This document shows positions 11,054-21,010 of a DNA stretch of 64,000 nucleotides, one piece after another. Within the stretch, counting starts at the first letter, position 1. Each line of letters opens with the position of its first letter. The notes beneath the pieces are model-generated. The model ran no database searches and had not been told where the DNA came from. It worked only from the letters and a program-made list of their open reading frames with translations. The translations under genes were made by a program, and so were the position numbers. The DNA is taken from the NCBI GenBank assembly GCA_023525975.1, contig CM042042.1, forward strand, positions 44,279,880-44,343,879, written 5' to 3'. Source of the stretch: Smallanthus sonchifolius. Taxonomy: Eukaryota; Streptophyta; Magnoliopsida; Asterales; Asteraceae.

Positions 11054-12365
11054 TGTCACACCCCGGCCGGTGGCGGATTAAACGCCGGGGCTGACGCGGT
11101 TATTCATAAGCACATGATCATCTATTAAATATGATAATATTTATTATTCAAATTAAAAGCATCCGTTACATAGGAAAATGAAAAGTTCAAAACATGATTT
11201 TAATTAAACTAGGTCCAAGTCCTAGGTGAGCAAGTAGTCCTCAAACAGGTGCACCTGAAACATGTAAGTAACTGTCAACTACAAGTAGTTGGTGAGATAC
11301 ATAGGTTTTGACACCAAAAGAGTTAGGTATAGATTACAATTAAATATGTTCAAAGCATGTCTAAAGCATATATGTGAAAACATACAAGGTTCCAAGCGTA
11401 CAATTCAAGCCTGATAATTGAAAACTAGATACACAATCCCACTGATTGCCATTTTGAAAAAGGGAGCAAGCGGATACTCCAAGTTATAGTTGATACCCAA
11501 CAAAACCCGCCAAGGTCTTGTGGTAAGTTATAGGTTCAGTTTCCCATATAAATGATCATGTTAGGTACTACCTTAGGCTTGGGCTGCAAGTTAATGAATG
11601 TACTGGCATGAAACACATGCAATGGTCACCAAGTAGTTCAAATATAAAGCATAAAGATCAAGCACAAGAACAAAGATATTGAATTGTTTAAATAGATAAA
11701 GTTGATAACATGTTTCACTCCAAAAGAAAAAACAGTAAAAAGGGGCTATGTAAACTCACATTGGATTGGTAGCTTGAAATCACAAGTGCGGGTAGTCGCA
11801 GAAAGTGTTTAGTTAACCGCAAGGTTAACCTATGTTTGCATGTATATATCTATTAATGACATGTTCAAAAGATTTAAGTAGCTAGGTTGAAATGAATCTA
11901 TTTGTTGTGAATGATGAGTTTGTTAATAAGGAAATAATATGTTTGTTTAATAACGAAAATAATATGATCGTTAATAAAGGGTTGAATACAAGTTTATATA
12001 TATATAACGTTGCATACAAAATAATGATTAAGTATTAAACTAATATTTATATGAATATATAGGTAATTAGTTTAATAAAATATAGCTCTAATTAACTAAA
12101 TAATTAAATGGACAAATAAAGAGGGCATAGATTATACTAAATAATCGTGTGTTAAAAATAGTTAATAACGGCTTTAAATAAAATGATTATATAGCTTCTT
12201 GGTTAGTTTTTAATCCACTAAAACTATTAAATAATTATTTAAGATTGTTAGGTTAACAATTTGATCCATAAAAATATTCCCGAGCCTCGGGAGTTGTATA
12301 AAATAATTTTTATAAGAAAATGTTGCTAAAATTCGGTTTAAAAACAATAAGAAAAAAACATTTCA

Positions 12366-12435
12366 GACCACGGGACTCGAACCCGGGTCCTCTCGGAAAG
12401 AGCCAAACACCCCAAACCACTAGACCAGGGAGCGG
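12366..12435 (-). pseudogene. tRNA-Glu-like sequence in the element B 3' LTR
   Basis: The minus strand reads CGCTCCC, TGGTCTAGTGG (close to the Pol III A box), GGCTCTTTCCGAGAG (anticodon-arm-like) and ACCCGGGTTCGAGTCCCG (T arm; B box GGTTCGAGTCC fits GGTTCGANNCC). The arrangement closely follows plant tRNA-Glu, whose anticodon arm and T arm have similar words. The acceptor stem does not pair and the anticodon loop lacks a base, so it is not a working tRNA. A matching copy lies in the other LTR at 32977-33045. Confidence 0.7.
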
Positions 12436-12524
12436 GTAGTGGTTGAAATTGGGTTTCGAATTGTTTTAACAGAGGACCAACAGGGAGTCGGGTTCCATGC
12501 GCGCAAAAGGGAAAAATCGAGGGT

Positions 12525-12592
12525 GGGACTGGTTTCGAACTCGCGACCTTCGCCTTATGAGACGAATGACTTAACCGGTTGACCTGGGCCTG
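12525..12592 (-). pseudogene. tRNA-Met(CAT)-like sequence in the element B 3' LTR
   Basis: The minus strand reads AGGTCAACCGGTTAAG (A-box and D-arm-like), TTCGTCTCATAAGGCGAA (anticodon arm with CAT in a CTCATAA loop) and GGTCGCGAGTTCGAAACC (variable and T arm, B-box-like). These words match elongator tRNA-Met. The acceptor strand pairing is poor. It lies about 90 bp upstream, in the element's sense, of the tRNA-Glu-like copy. Confidence 0.7.
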
Positions 12593-13386
12593 AATATTGG
12601 TTTTAAACAGATGCGGAATCGTTTTAACCAACAACCCGCACTTCGTCTTCTTCCCCAACCTGTAACCCAAACCCTAGCCCTCAAATTGATTCGATTCGAC
12701 ATTATCGATCGCGAGTTTAAGGGGCTTTTGAAGCCTGGATCAAACCGAAACTATGGGTATCAAAATTACCTGAAATGGTAGCGTAACGGAGGAGAACGAC
12801 GGCGTGAGATAGATCGGAATTCGTCGAGCTTGACCGGACTTCTGATGTGTGCTCAGACCAGTTTTTGAGTTCAGGGAGTTTGGGGTGAATGTCTCGAAGG
12901 TGTGGCACTCAATTTATAGACTCAATTTCAAGTTTAATGCACGAATTGAAGTCGGGTTTGATTGAGAACGGTTACGAAATGATTAAGGGTTAACACTCTT
13001 GATTCCCATTAAATTAAACGATGGTTGGCATTCGAAAGGCGTTGTATGACGTTTATGCATGATCAATACAAGTTATTACACCCGAAATCGTTAGATTGGG
13101 ATCAAAATCGACCGCGGTTGACTTTCTTGAGTCAAAGTCGACGAGGGGGAGGGTTTTGTGGACTTTCGAAAGTCAAAGGGGTGAGGGGTATTTTCTGAAT
13201 AGTTGGGGGGGAGAAGATGGAAGTTTTTATATTGCAGACAAGTCCCTGAGGTTCTATAGTTTTATCATTTTATTTTTAAACTTGTTTTCACGTGGAAATT
13301 AAGTTTCAAGGTTTACATTTTGAACTCTAAACATTTATAACACATAATTCTATTAATTTCACATCCTATTAGATTATTTGCCATAA

Positions 13387-13389
<3 letters not shown>

Positions 13390-13418
<29 letters not shown>

Positions 13419-13437
13419 CACAAGAAGGGGGGGGGGG
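13390..13437. repeat. (TA)n plus G-run in the element B LTR
   Basis: A TA dinucleotide run is followed by TCACAAGAA and about eleven G residues. The copy in the other LTR (34011-34057) has a longer TA run and a shorter G run, so both tracts have changed length since insertion. Confidence 0.9.
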
Positions 13438-13620
13438 TTTAATAATGATTTACACATTCATTTACTACTTTAGAATTTGAAATAGTTGCATTAAATATAT
13501 ATAAATGCTCATAAAATGTAATGGGTTAAATAGGATCATTTCATAAATGCAATTCACAGGATACTGGGATTACAAGTGCCGGAGTAGTAAAAGTAAAGCC
13601 GGAATTTCCTGGAGATTACA

Positions 13621-13640
13621 GTCTCCCCTACTTTAGGAGA
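13621..13640 (-). promoter_or_regulatory. Polypurine tract of element B
   Basis: Read on the minus strand, AAAGTAGGGGAGAC abuts the start of the 3' LTR. Just before it is the ATTTCGGGACGAAAT motif usual at the end of Tekay-type pol. It would prime plus-strand DNA synthesis. Confidence 0.7.
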
Positions 13641-13657
13641 TTTCGTCCCGAAATTGC

Positions 13658-16369
13658 TTAAGAAGAGGGTCCTGGAAACAAATGTGGGTATTTGGCTTTC
13701 ATTTGATCCTCACGTTCCCAAGTGAACTCAGGGCCACGCTTGAATTCCCATCGAACCTTAACAATTGGAATTCGGCTTCGCTTGAGTTGTTTAACTTCTC
13801 GGTCCATGATCTCCACGGGCTTATCCACGAAGTGCATTGTTTCGTCAATGTGAACCTCGTCAAGTGGTATGTGGAGATTTTCGTCAGCTAAGCATTTCTT
13901 TAGGTTCGAGACATGAAACGTCGGATGAACGTTGCTGAGTCCTTCAGGTAGTTCCAACTTGTAGGCTACCTTCCCAATCCGCTCAAGGATTTTAAAAGGA
14001 CCTACGAATCTTGGAGCAAGTTTCCCTTTCTTTCCAAAACGAACTACGCCTTTCCAAGGGGATACCTTGAGAAGAACCATATCGCCAACTTTAAATTCTA
14101 AGGGTTTTCGACGTTTGTCGGCATAGCTTTTTTGCCGACTCCTTGCTACCAGAAGATTGTCTCGGATTAACATTATCTTGTCGGAAGTCTCTTGAATAAG
14201 TTCAGGACTAGTGATTTGTGTTTCACCGATTTCAGTCCAACATATAGGAGAGCAGCACTTCCGGCCATAAAGTGCTTCAAAAGGAGCCATGTTAATGCTC
14301 GTATGATAACTATTGTTGTACGAGAACTCAACTAGGGGTAGATGTAAATCCCAATTTCCTTTGAAGTCAATGACACAGGCTCTAAGCATATCTTCGAGGG
14401 TTTGAGTCGTTCGCTCAGATTGACCATCAGTTTGTGGGTGATAAGCAGTACTAAGATTTAGTTGAGTACCTAGAGCTGATTGTAGGGATTGCCAGAAACG
14501 GGAGGTGAATCGTCCATCACGATCAGAAATAATGTTGAGAGGTACACCGTGACGACTAACGATCTCATCAATATAGATTCGAGCTAGTTTCTCCACTCGA
14601 TAGTCTTCACGTATGGGTATGAAATGAGCAGATTTTGTCAGACGGTCGATGATTACCCAAATGCTATCATGACCACGAGATGTGTGTGGGAGTTTGGTTA
14701 TAAAGTCCATGGCAATACACTCCCATTTCCATACGGGAATCTCGGGTTGTTCAAGTAAACCAGATGGGCGCTGGTGCTCGGCTTTAACCTTCAAACAAGT
14801 AAGGCATTTGGACACATAGAGGGCAATGTCCTTCTTCATACCAGGCCACCAGTATTGGGTAAGGAGATCCATGTACATTTTGTCTGCACCAGGATGCACA
14901 GAATAACGCGTCTTGTGAGCCTCGTTCATGATAAAGGTACGAAGGTTGTCACGGTCCGGAATCCAGGTACGATTTAGAAAGTAAAGTAACCCATTGGGTT
15001 TGGTTTCAAGTTGGAGTTCATCACCACATGACATTTCGTCGTACATGTTTCCTTCAGTGACAGAAAGATGTTGTGCTTCTAGGATGCGAGTTTGAATATC
15101 ATTTTGGATTCGAATGCTGTGGATCTTGATAGGTTCCTTACGGCTAAAAGCATCGGCCACGACATTCGCCTTACCAGGATGATAACGAATATTGCAGTCG
15201 TAGTCGTTTAGGAGTTCAACCCAACGCCTTTGCCTCATGTTGAGTTCCTTTTGATTGAAGATGTGCTGGAGACTCTTATGATCGGTGTAAACCTCACATT
15301 TGGTACCATATAGGTAATGTCTCCAAATTTTAAGAGCAAATATGACCGCACCCAACTCAAGATCGTGCGTCGTATAATTCTTCTCATGGATTTTGAGTTG
15401 TCGGGACGCATAAGCAATCACTTTGCCTCGCTGCATTTGTACACAACCAAGGCCTAAGTGGGAAGCGTCACAGTAAACGACAAAGTCTTCGGTTCCATCG
15501 GGAAGGGTAAGGATAGGAGCCTCACATAGTTTCTGTTTTAGGGTTTGAAAGGCTTCCTCTTGTTTTGGTCCCCACTCATAGGGTTTGCCCTTGTGAGTTA
15601 AGGCTGTGAGAGGTACCGCGATCTTTGAAAAGTTTGCTATGAAACGACGATAATAGCCCGCTAAACCTAAAAATGAGCGGACTTCGGTAGGGGTCTTTGG
15701 AGCTTGCCAGTTCTTCACCGCTTCAATCTTAGCGGGATCCACGTGAATACCCTTCTCGTTGACTATATGACCCAAGAATTGGACTTCCTTTAGCCAAAAT
15801 TCACATTTGGAGAACTTAGCGTATAATTGCTCCTTTTTCAAGAGATCCAAAACCAGACGTAAGTGTTCTTCGTGTTCCACTTTGGATTTTGAATATATGA
15901 GGATATCGTCAATGAAGACGATCACGAACTTGTCCAAGTACGGCTTACACACGCGGTTCATAAGATCCATAAATACCGCGGGTGCATTGGTTAGTCCGAA
16001 GGGCATAACCATGAACTCGTAATGGCCATATCTTGTACGAAAGGCTGTCTTGGGGATATCGGATTCGAGGACTCGTAACTGGTGATAACCAGAACGAAGA
16101 TCGATCTTTGAGAAATAAGTCGAGCCTTGAAGTTGGTCAAATAAATCGTCAATCCTCGGGAGTGGGTATCGGTTCTTCACGGTAAGCTTGTTGAGTTCCC
16201 GATAGTCGATGCACATCCGAAAAGAACCATCCTTCTTTTTGACAAACAAAACAGGTGCTCCCCAAGGGGAAACGCTAGGACGAATGAATCCTTTGTCAGA
16301 AAGTTCTCGAAGTTGACTTGAAAGTTCCTGCATCTCTGATGGTGCAAGACGATAAGGTGACTTGGCCAT
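13658..16369 (-). CDS. pol: Element B pol: RT, RNase H, integrase, chromodomain
   Basis: One open 903-codon frame. The reverse transcriptase has the YPLPRIDDLFDQL motif and the catalytic FIDDILIYS (about residues 150-158). RNase H follows at about 300-415. The integrase has an H2C2 zinc region (HPGADKMY ... CLTCLKVK, about 490-530) and core acidic residues in MDFITKLP (about 552) and ISDRDGRFT (about 612). The C-terminus (about 845-897) has the GP.FTWERE pattern of Tekay chromodomain-like tails, which in the family help target heterochromatin. The ATG at 16369 is internal to the original polyprotein: a frameshift near 16440 separates it from the protease frame. Expression of the full polyprotein is therefore doubtful. 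Confidence 0.9.
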   Translation of the reverse strand: MAKSPYRLAPSEMQELSSQLRELSDKGFIRPSVSPWGAPVLFVKKKDGSFRMCIDYRELNKLTVKNRYPLPRIDDLFDQLQGSTYFSKIDLRSGYHQLRVLESDIPKTAFRTRYGHYEFMVMPFGLTNAPAVFMDLMNRVCKPYLDKFVIVFIDDILIYSKSKVEHEEHLRLVLDLLKKEQLYAKFSKCEFWLKEVQFLGHIVNEKGIHVDPAKIEAVKNWQAPKTPTEVRSFLGLAGYYRRFIANFSKIAVPLTALTHKGKPYEWGPKQEEAFQTLKQKLCEAPILTLPDGTEDFVVYCDASHLGLGCVQMQRGKVIAYASRQLKIHEKNYTTHDLELGAVIFALKIWRHYLYGTKCEVYTDHKSLQHIFNQKELNMRQRRWVELLNDYDCNIRYHPGKANVVADAFSRKEPIKIHSIRIQNDIQTRILEAQHLSVTEGNMYDEMSCGDELQLETKPNGLLYFLNRTWIPDRDNLRTFIMNEAHKTRYSVHPGADKMYMDLLTQYWWPGMKKDIALYVSKCLTCLKVKAEHQRPSGLLEQPEIPVWKWECIAMDFITKLPHTSRGHDSIWVIIDRLTKSAHFIPIREDYRVEKLARIYIDEIVSRHGVPLNIISDRDGRFTSRFWQSLQSALGTQLNLSTAYHPQTDGQSERTTQTLEDMLRACVIDFKGNWDLHLPLVEFSYNNSYHTSINMAPFEALYGRKCCSPICWTEIGETQITSPELIQETSDKIMLIRDNLLVARSRQKSYADKRRKPLEFKVGDMVLLKVSPWKGVVRFGKKGKLAPRFVGPFKILERIGKVAYKLELPEGLSNVHPTFHVSNLKKCLADENLHIPLDEVHIDETMHFVDKPVEIMDREVKQLKRSRIPIVKVRWEFKRGPEFTWEREDQMKAKYPHLFPGPSS

Positions 16370-16386
16370 GGGGTTTGCTCCTGGTA

Positions 16387-16896
16387 CTAAGTCAATACGG
16401 AATTCGACTTGACGTATAGGAGGAAGACCGGGTAAATCTTTTCTGGAAAAACTTCAGGAAAGTCTTTGATTACAGGAATGTCTTGGAGACTCTTATCTTT
16501 GCCTTTTCGTTCCACAATATGGGCCAAGAATGCCACACATTTCTTCCGTAGGTACTTCTGTGCGGTGGTGCAAGACATAAGCTTGAGTCCTTTTGACGGC
16601 TTCTCACCATAAACGTTCAAAATGTCACCCGAGTCAAGAGGGATACGGATGTACTTGTCAAAACAGACGACTTCAGCATGGTGCTTGGTCAGCCAGTCCA
16701 TGCCTACTATGATGTCGAAACCTCCGAGAGCCATGGGAATAAGATTGATTGAAAAGTCATGATCGCTCAAGGTTAAGGTACAATCTCTAATAATGGTGTC
16801 ACATGAGACAGAATAACCATCCGCTACTAAAATGTCAAAGGGTTTGTCTAGCTTAGCTCGACTCATAGCAAGTTGTGGTTCAAATTCAAAGGACAC
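16387..16896 (-). pseudogene. Element B protease C-part and RT linker, frameshifted
   Basis: This minus-strand frame covers the second half of the aspartic protease (ILVADGYSV, then DIIVGMDWLTKHHAEVVC) and the linker to RT (DIPVIKDFPEVFPE). A frameshift near 16440 puts the following PPIRQVEF-like segment out of frame with the RT ORF at 16369. The protease N-part, including the catalytic triad, is at about 29757-29830 on the other side of element C. The TSD AAAAC (16897-16901) is the break point. Confidence 0.85.
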
Positions 16897-16901
16897 AAAA
16901 C

Positions 16902-17452
16902 TGTAGGTCCAGATTTAATCGAAAGTCACTGATATGATCGATTCAACACATACACAGGCGGAAACTGTGTATATGGAGGTGAAACTGATAAACGAAACAG
17001 TGATGGTGAAGATAACTAGCTAACCACAGATGAATCAACAATCAAAGGGTATGAAAATGTAAGAGCACAGTGAATAAACAACTGCAGATTGTATTGATTC
17101 AAGCAAAATGTGAAAGAGAAAGTTCAGGGTTACAGCCGCTACACACACCCTAAACAATCTCAAACTAGGCTATTTATAGTAGTGACAGGTATCGAAACTA
17201 TGGTCAATCGAAACTACTAGTTTCGACTGACCATTTACAAATGATACTTGACCTGTCAAAACTACCATCTATCGAAACTACCAGTTTCGATTGAACAGAC
17301 TCAATCGAAACTAAGTAGTTTCGATGGCCCAGACTTAACTAATTATAGAAAACTGAAATTACAATAATGAAATAACAGAAAGTAAACTAGTCTAAAAAGT
17401 GTTTAATCATACAATAAATGACAACAGCTTATACAAAATATATAACTCTACA
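16902..17452 (-). repeat. Element C 3' LTR
   Basis: 551 bp. It contains the TATA box (CTATTTATAG at 17170-17179 on the plus strand) and, on its upstream side in the element's sense, three copies of the GAAACTA..TAGTTTC palindrome (about 17205-17330). Confidence 0.95.
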
Positions 17453-17466
17453 ATCTCCCCCTAAGC
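17453..17466 (-). promoter_or_regulatory. Element C polypurine tract
   Basis: The minus strand reads CTTAGGGGGAGAT, directly adjoining the 3' LTR. A second purine tract with the same GGGGGAGA core lies far upstream at 22499-22510. Confidence 0.85.
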
Positions 17467-17645
17467 TGTTGCATTACTGTCTTCAGCTCTTCTTCAAGCA
17501 GCTGGTTTTTCAGATGTCCTTGGAATGAAAGGTTTGACATGGAGAGAGACAATCCTTTGATAGGCCTTCGCATCAGCTTCATCTTCATCGCTGTAAGCCT
17601 GAATGTGATTTTGGAAAAGTACTTCCAGATCTTCCGGTTGAAATT

Positions 17646-20330
17646 TTAACAGCTCCATTGGATCAAAGATGGTGATGTCTCCTTGCCCTCACATTCAATA
17701 ACTGCACTGCCAATGACTGGGTTATAGAACCACTTTCTGAAAGTTTGTAGCTGTACAGGTACAGATTTTGGAATAGTGATAGTCTTATGTGTTTGGGCAG
17801 GCTTGTATCTTAGGAACACATAAGGCTTTTTAGTTTTAGGATGAAACCTAGTCTTTGAGATCTTCTTCTGAGTTTTCCTAGGCTTCATTACTTTGAAATC
17901 ATTGTTGACTTGAGAATGCAGAAACTTCTCAAAGTCAAAAGCCATCATGACCTTCCCAGGGTTTTGAAGTGGAAGTTTTGCTAAATCCCTGAGGTCATAG
18001 AAAGGAAGGGTTTGGAAGTCAGTCATATTTTTGAAGTGCTGAACTCCCCCTCTAAATCTTCTGATGATAAAGAGCTTCCTTTCAGCATCATATTTCCAGC
18101 CAATTGGAGGCCTTTTTAGTTCTTGATGCTCTGCTATCCACTCATATGTCTTAGGAGTTTCCTCCTGAATTATTTTCTTAAACCAGGACTTTCTTGAGAT
18201 TGGAGGTTCAGGTGCAGTTGAAGGTTGATCTTGTGCTGGAGTTGTTTCAGATACTGGAATGGTTGGTTCATGAATGATATCTTTGATGAGGTTAATCTGA
18301 ACATCTTCTTCTTCTGATAGTGTTTGAATCTCATCACCTTCTTCAGTAAAATATCTTGTTCGTTCAGTCGCCTTTTCTTCAGTGGTTAGAATTTCTGGAT
18401 GAAGGTCATTATAGCCAAAGTTTTCAATGTCATCTAGAAGAGCATTCAGCTCATCATCAGATGGTATATCTTCTTCATCCAGAATGACAGTTTCAATATC
18501 AGGCACAGCTCCCTTCCCTCTTTTCCTTGCTTCTCTTCTTTCACTAGCTGAGGGAAGGTTTAGTTCTGTACCTTCAATTTTGACTTCAACCGTCTCTTTT
18601 GTCTTTTCAATATGCCCAGCATATAAAGTTAGTGCAGATTCTGGATTAATTACAAGGTCAGGAGATGAGGGTTCAACCACAGATGTGGTCTCCCCCTGAG
18701 CTGTTGAAGGAGTTGGTTGTTCTTGCACAGGTTTAACCATTGAGGCTTTGAGCTGCTCCACTGCTTCAGCCAAAGCCTTGAATTCTTCATTTTGCTTTGA
18801 TATTAGTTTCTGCTGTGTTTTAAGTTGGGTTTGTTGGACCTCAATTTGGGTATGTAAACCCCTAACTTCCAGCTTTAGGTCCTTAACCTCTTCCTGGACA
18901 TTATGCAAATTATTTTTTAAGCCTTCCATTTCTTCATCTTTCTTTTGAATTGTATCCTGCATTTTCTTCAGTTCAAGGCTTAGAGTCTTAACTTTTGGTA
19001 CAGGAGAGGCTGAATCATGAGTTGGTGATGTGGGAGTAGTATGGATGGTTGATTGTTGTGGAGAAGTAGGAGGTGTAGGTATGAGTGCCTGTTGTGGAGA
19101 GGTAGGTGGAGTTGGATGTGGGGATGGTTCTGGAATAGTGAATGATGAATCTGACGAGGATGAAAAATCCTCCAATCCAGTCTTTATCCTTTTAGCTCTA
19201 TGATCCTCCTCTTCAAAATCAGACCCTGATTCAATTTGCCTTTTAGAGGAAGATGCAAGTTGCTCTTTTCTATCATCTGAATCAGATTTGTAATAGTCTG
19301 ATCCATAGATCCCTGCATCAAGAGTTCCACTTGACTCTGCAGCTTCTACTTCAACCTCCTGTATATCAGCTTCAGCAATGACTGCTGGCTCTTGAACTAC
19401 TTGTATTTCTTCAACAAAGGGGGCCTCTATCACAAGCTCAAGAATTTGCTGTTCTTCTTCTTGTACAACAGGAATGTCTATATCGATTTCAGCTTCTAGC
19501 TCTTCATCTGATGATAAGACTTCTTCTTCAAGGTCAGGATCAATGTCAGGAATGAACTCTTCTTCTTCTCTAATGACATGACCAAACAGGGGAATGTCAG
19601 CTATCGCCCTGTTGGTCCTTTTGCTGGTGCTTTTCATGTAGCTGAGAGTTTTGGCTATCATGTTATCAAAAACAAAAGTGTTTCCACCTTGTTGAATCTC
19701 TGGAAGAAGATGATTGATGATAATTTGTAGAAATCTAGGATATGCTAGAAATTTCTCCTTTACTGCTCCTGTTAAGTTATACTTCAGCTGAGTGAATATG
19801 AAACCAGAAAAGTTGTAGTCTCTTCCCTTTGTTAATCCCAAAATAGCTGATCCCAGAGTACTGTTAGCTGAATCAAAACCCCCTTTCCTTATTGATAGGC
19901 AGTGAATAAACACATGCACTATATATCTCCAATGGCTAGGTAAAGAGTTCTTGATTATTTGACCATTCTTAAACTCATCAGGATGACCCATTCTTCTAAA
20001 GCATTCTTTCACATAGAAGATTGGGAACTCAACAGGTGCTTCTGGATTGTCATTTAACTGTAGTGCTTCTCTAACTGTGTCTTCAGAAAATAATACTTCT
20101 TGGCCATGTACGGTTGCCCTAATGTGCTGCACATCATCAATTGTTATTATCTCAGCAGTTTCCCAGAATTGTCTTATAGTTGCTTCAAAAACCGGCAGGT
20201 TGTGGCTGATGGTAAAACTTATGTTGGAGTTTGCCAGAAAATGTAAGACCGGAATAAATTCAGCAGCTTTCGGATCATTGCTATTAAGGAATGCACAGAC
20301 ATTGTGCCTCTTCACGAATATGAGATCCAT
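17646..20330 (-). CDS. Sirevirus C ORF3 (so-called env-like protein)
   Basis: The reading frame opens at 20351, but the second ATG at 20330 (MDLIFVKRHN) is more likely. It follows a T10-AG splice-acceptor-like site, and the first seven codons are encoded by that tract. About 894 residues. A conserved globular N-part (1-225) corresponds to the ORF3 of element E; such proteins are sometimes labelled longin-like in composite databases (from memory). An acidic, low-complexity middle (255-345) follows, then a Pro/Ser-rich stretch, a long coiled coil (about 450-540), and a conserved C-terminal domain (about 715-890) with an HPKTKKP word shared with E (HPITKKP). I see no signal peptide or membrane segment, so envelope function is unsupported. 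A one-base frameshift near 17685 cuts off about 60 residues that are open in another frame to 17494. Confidence 0.75.
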   Translation of the reverse strand: MDLIFVKRHNVCAFLNSNDPKAAEFIPVLHFLANSNISFTISHNLPVFEATIRQFWETAEIITIDDVQHIRATVHGQEVLFSEDTVREALQLNDNPEAPVEFPIFYVKECFRRMGHPDEFKNGQIIKNSLPSHWRYIVHVFIHCLSIRKGGFDSANSTLGSAILGLTKGRDYNFSGFIFTQLKYNLTGAVKEKFLAYPRFLQIIINHLLPEIQQGGNTFVFDNMIAKTLSYMKSTSKRTNRAIADIPLFGHVIREEEEFIPDIDPDLEEEVLSSDEELEAEIDIDIPVVQEEEQQILELVIEAPFVEEIQVVQEPAVIAEADIQEVEVEAAESSGTLDAGIYGSDYYKSDSDDRKEQLASSSKRQIESGSDFEEEDHRAKRIKTGLEDFSSSSDSSFTIPEPSPHPTPPTSPQQALIPTPPTSPQQSTIHTTPTSPTHDSASPVPKVKTLSLELKKMQDTIQKKDEEMEGLKNNLHNVQEEVKDLKLEVRGLHTQIEVQQTQLKTQQKLISKQNEEFKALAEAVEQLKASMVKPVQEQPTPSTAQGETTSVVEPSSPDLVINPESALTLYAGHIEKTKETVEVKIEGTELNLPSASERREARKRGKGAVPDIETVILDEEDIPSDDELNALLDDIENFGYNDLHPEILTTEEKATERTRYFTEEGDEIQTLSEEEDVQINLIKDIIHEPTIPVSETTPAQDQPSTAPEPPISRKSWFKKIIQEETPKTYEWIAEHQELKRPPIGWKYDAERKLFIIRRFRGGVQHFKNMTDFQTLPFYDLRDLAKLPLQNPGKVMMAFDFEKFLHSQVNNDFKVMKPRKTQKKISKTRFHPKTKKPYVFLRYKPAQTHKTITIPKSVPVQLQTFRKWFYNPVIGSAVIECEGKETSPSLIQWSC

Positions 20331-20331
20331 A

Positions 20332-20344
20332 CCTAAAAAAAAAA
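20332..20344 (-). promoter_or_regulatory. Candidate splice acceptor before ORF3 of element C
   Basis: The minus strand has ten T residues followed by AG|GT and then the ORF3 ATG. This is a strong polypyrimidine-AG context two bases before the ATG. It suggests that ORF3 is expressed from a spliced RNA. The donor was not identified. Confidence 0.45.
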
Positions 20345-20364
20345 TCATCAATAAGTAAAATTTC

Positions 20365-21010
20365 TGAATATCGAAACTAAGTATTTCAACACTTAGGAAA
20401 AATCAGAAATCCTTACTGTCGAAACTAAGTAGTTTCGATAGAGATGAACTTATCGAAACTAACTAGTTTCGATAGAAGGAATAAGCTTTGATCAACACTT
20501 GTAGAAACTCTGAAATCAACACTGTCGAAACTAAGTAGTTTCGATAGAGATGAATTTATCGAAACTAACTAGTTTCGATAGGGTCAATGAGCTTTGATCA
20601 ACACTTATAAAATTTCTGAAATCAACAATGTCGAAACTAAGTAGTTTCGATAGAGATGAACTTATCGAAACTAACTAGTTTCGATAGAAGGAATAAGCTT
20701 TGATCAACACTTGTAGAAACTCTGAAATCAACACTGTCGAAACTAAGTAGTTTCGATAGAGATGAATTTATCGAAACTAACTAGTTTCGATAGGGTCAAT
20801 GAGCTTTGATCAACACTTATAAAATTTCTGAAATCAACAATGTCGAAACTAAGTAGTTTCGATAGAGATGAACTTATCGAAACTAGTAGTTTCGATAGAG
20901 AAATTAGGTCAAGTTTGGGTGTCGAAACCAGTAGTTTCGATTGAAAACCTTTTGAAAAATTTTGAAGGAGTTGAACTCCTTTATCGAAACTAACTAGTTT
21001 TGAAACCCAA
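20365..21010. repeat. 106-bp tandem array built of palindromes, element C
   Basis: Five monomers begin TGTCGAAACTAAG at about 20417, 20523, 20629, 20735 and 20841, a constant 106-bp step. Two monomer types alternate: AGGAATAAGC / TGTAGAAACTCTG and GGGTCAATGAGC / TATAAAATTTCTG. The higher-order unit is therefore 212 bp. Each monomer holds two palindromes (arms like TCGAAACTA and TAGTTTCGA) 34 bp apart. The array lies directly upstream of ORF3. Frames read through it are repeat artefacts. Confidence 0.92.

Larger units (their letters stand above)
11054..13620 (-). repeat. Element B 3' LTR
   Basis: A 2567-bp LTR, nearly identical to 31666-34240. It contains the TATA-like site (about 12911-12918), two tRNA-like sequences and a TA/G microsatellite. 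The telobox-like word AAACCCTA near 12668 is also present in both copies. The frames readable inside it on either strand are not genes: one starts with GTG and the other is created by the tRNA-like sequences. Confidence 0.92.

Noticed and set aside
12525..12592. Functional tRNA-Met gene
   Set aside because: The acceptor stem does not pair and the sequence is embedded in an LTR with a partner tRNA-Glu-like copy. It is better described as tRNA-like.
12338..12670. 110-residue minus-strand frame in the LTR of B (and 32921-33280 in the other LTR)
   Set aside because: It is created by reading through the tRNA-like sequences. The ...RTRVRVP-type ending is the usual artefact of translating a tRNA T arm.
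12717..12908. 63-residue frame in the LTR of B, also at 33328-33519
   Set aside because: It has no ATG (starts with GTG) and begins close to the putative transcription start. Conservation between the two LTRs reflects duplication of the LTR, not selection.
17646..20330. Calling ORF3 of C a retroviral envelope
   Set aside because: No signal peptide, transmembrane helix or fusion-peptide-like region could be seen in C or E. The label is only customary for Sirevirus ORF3.
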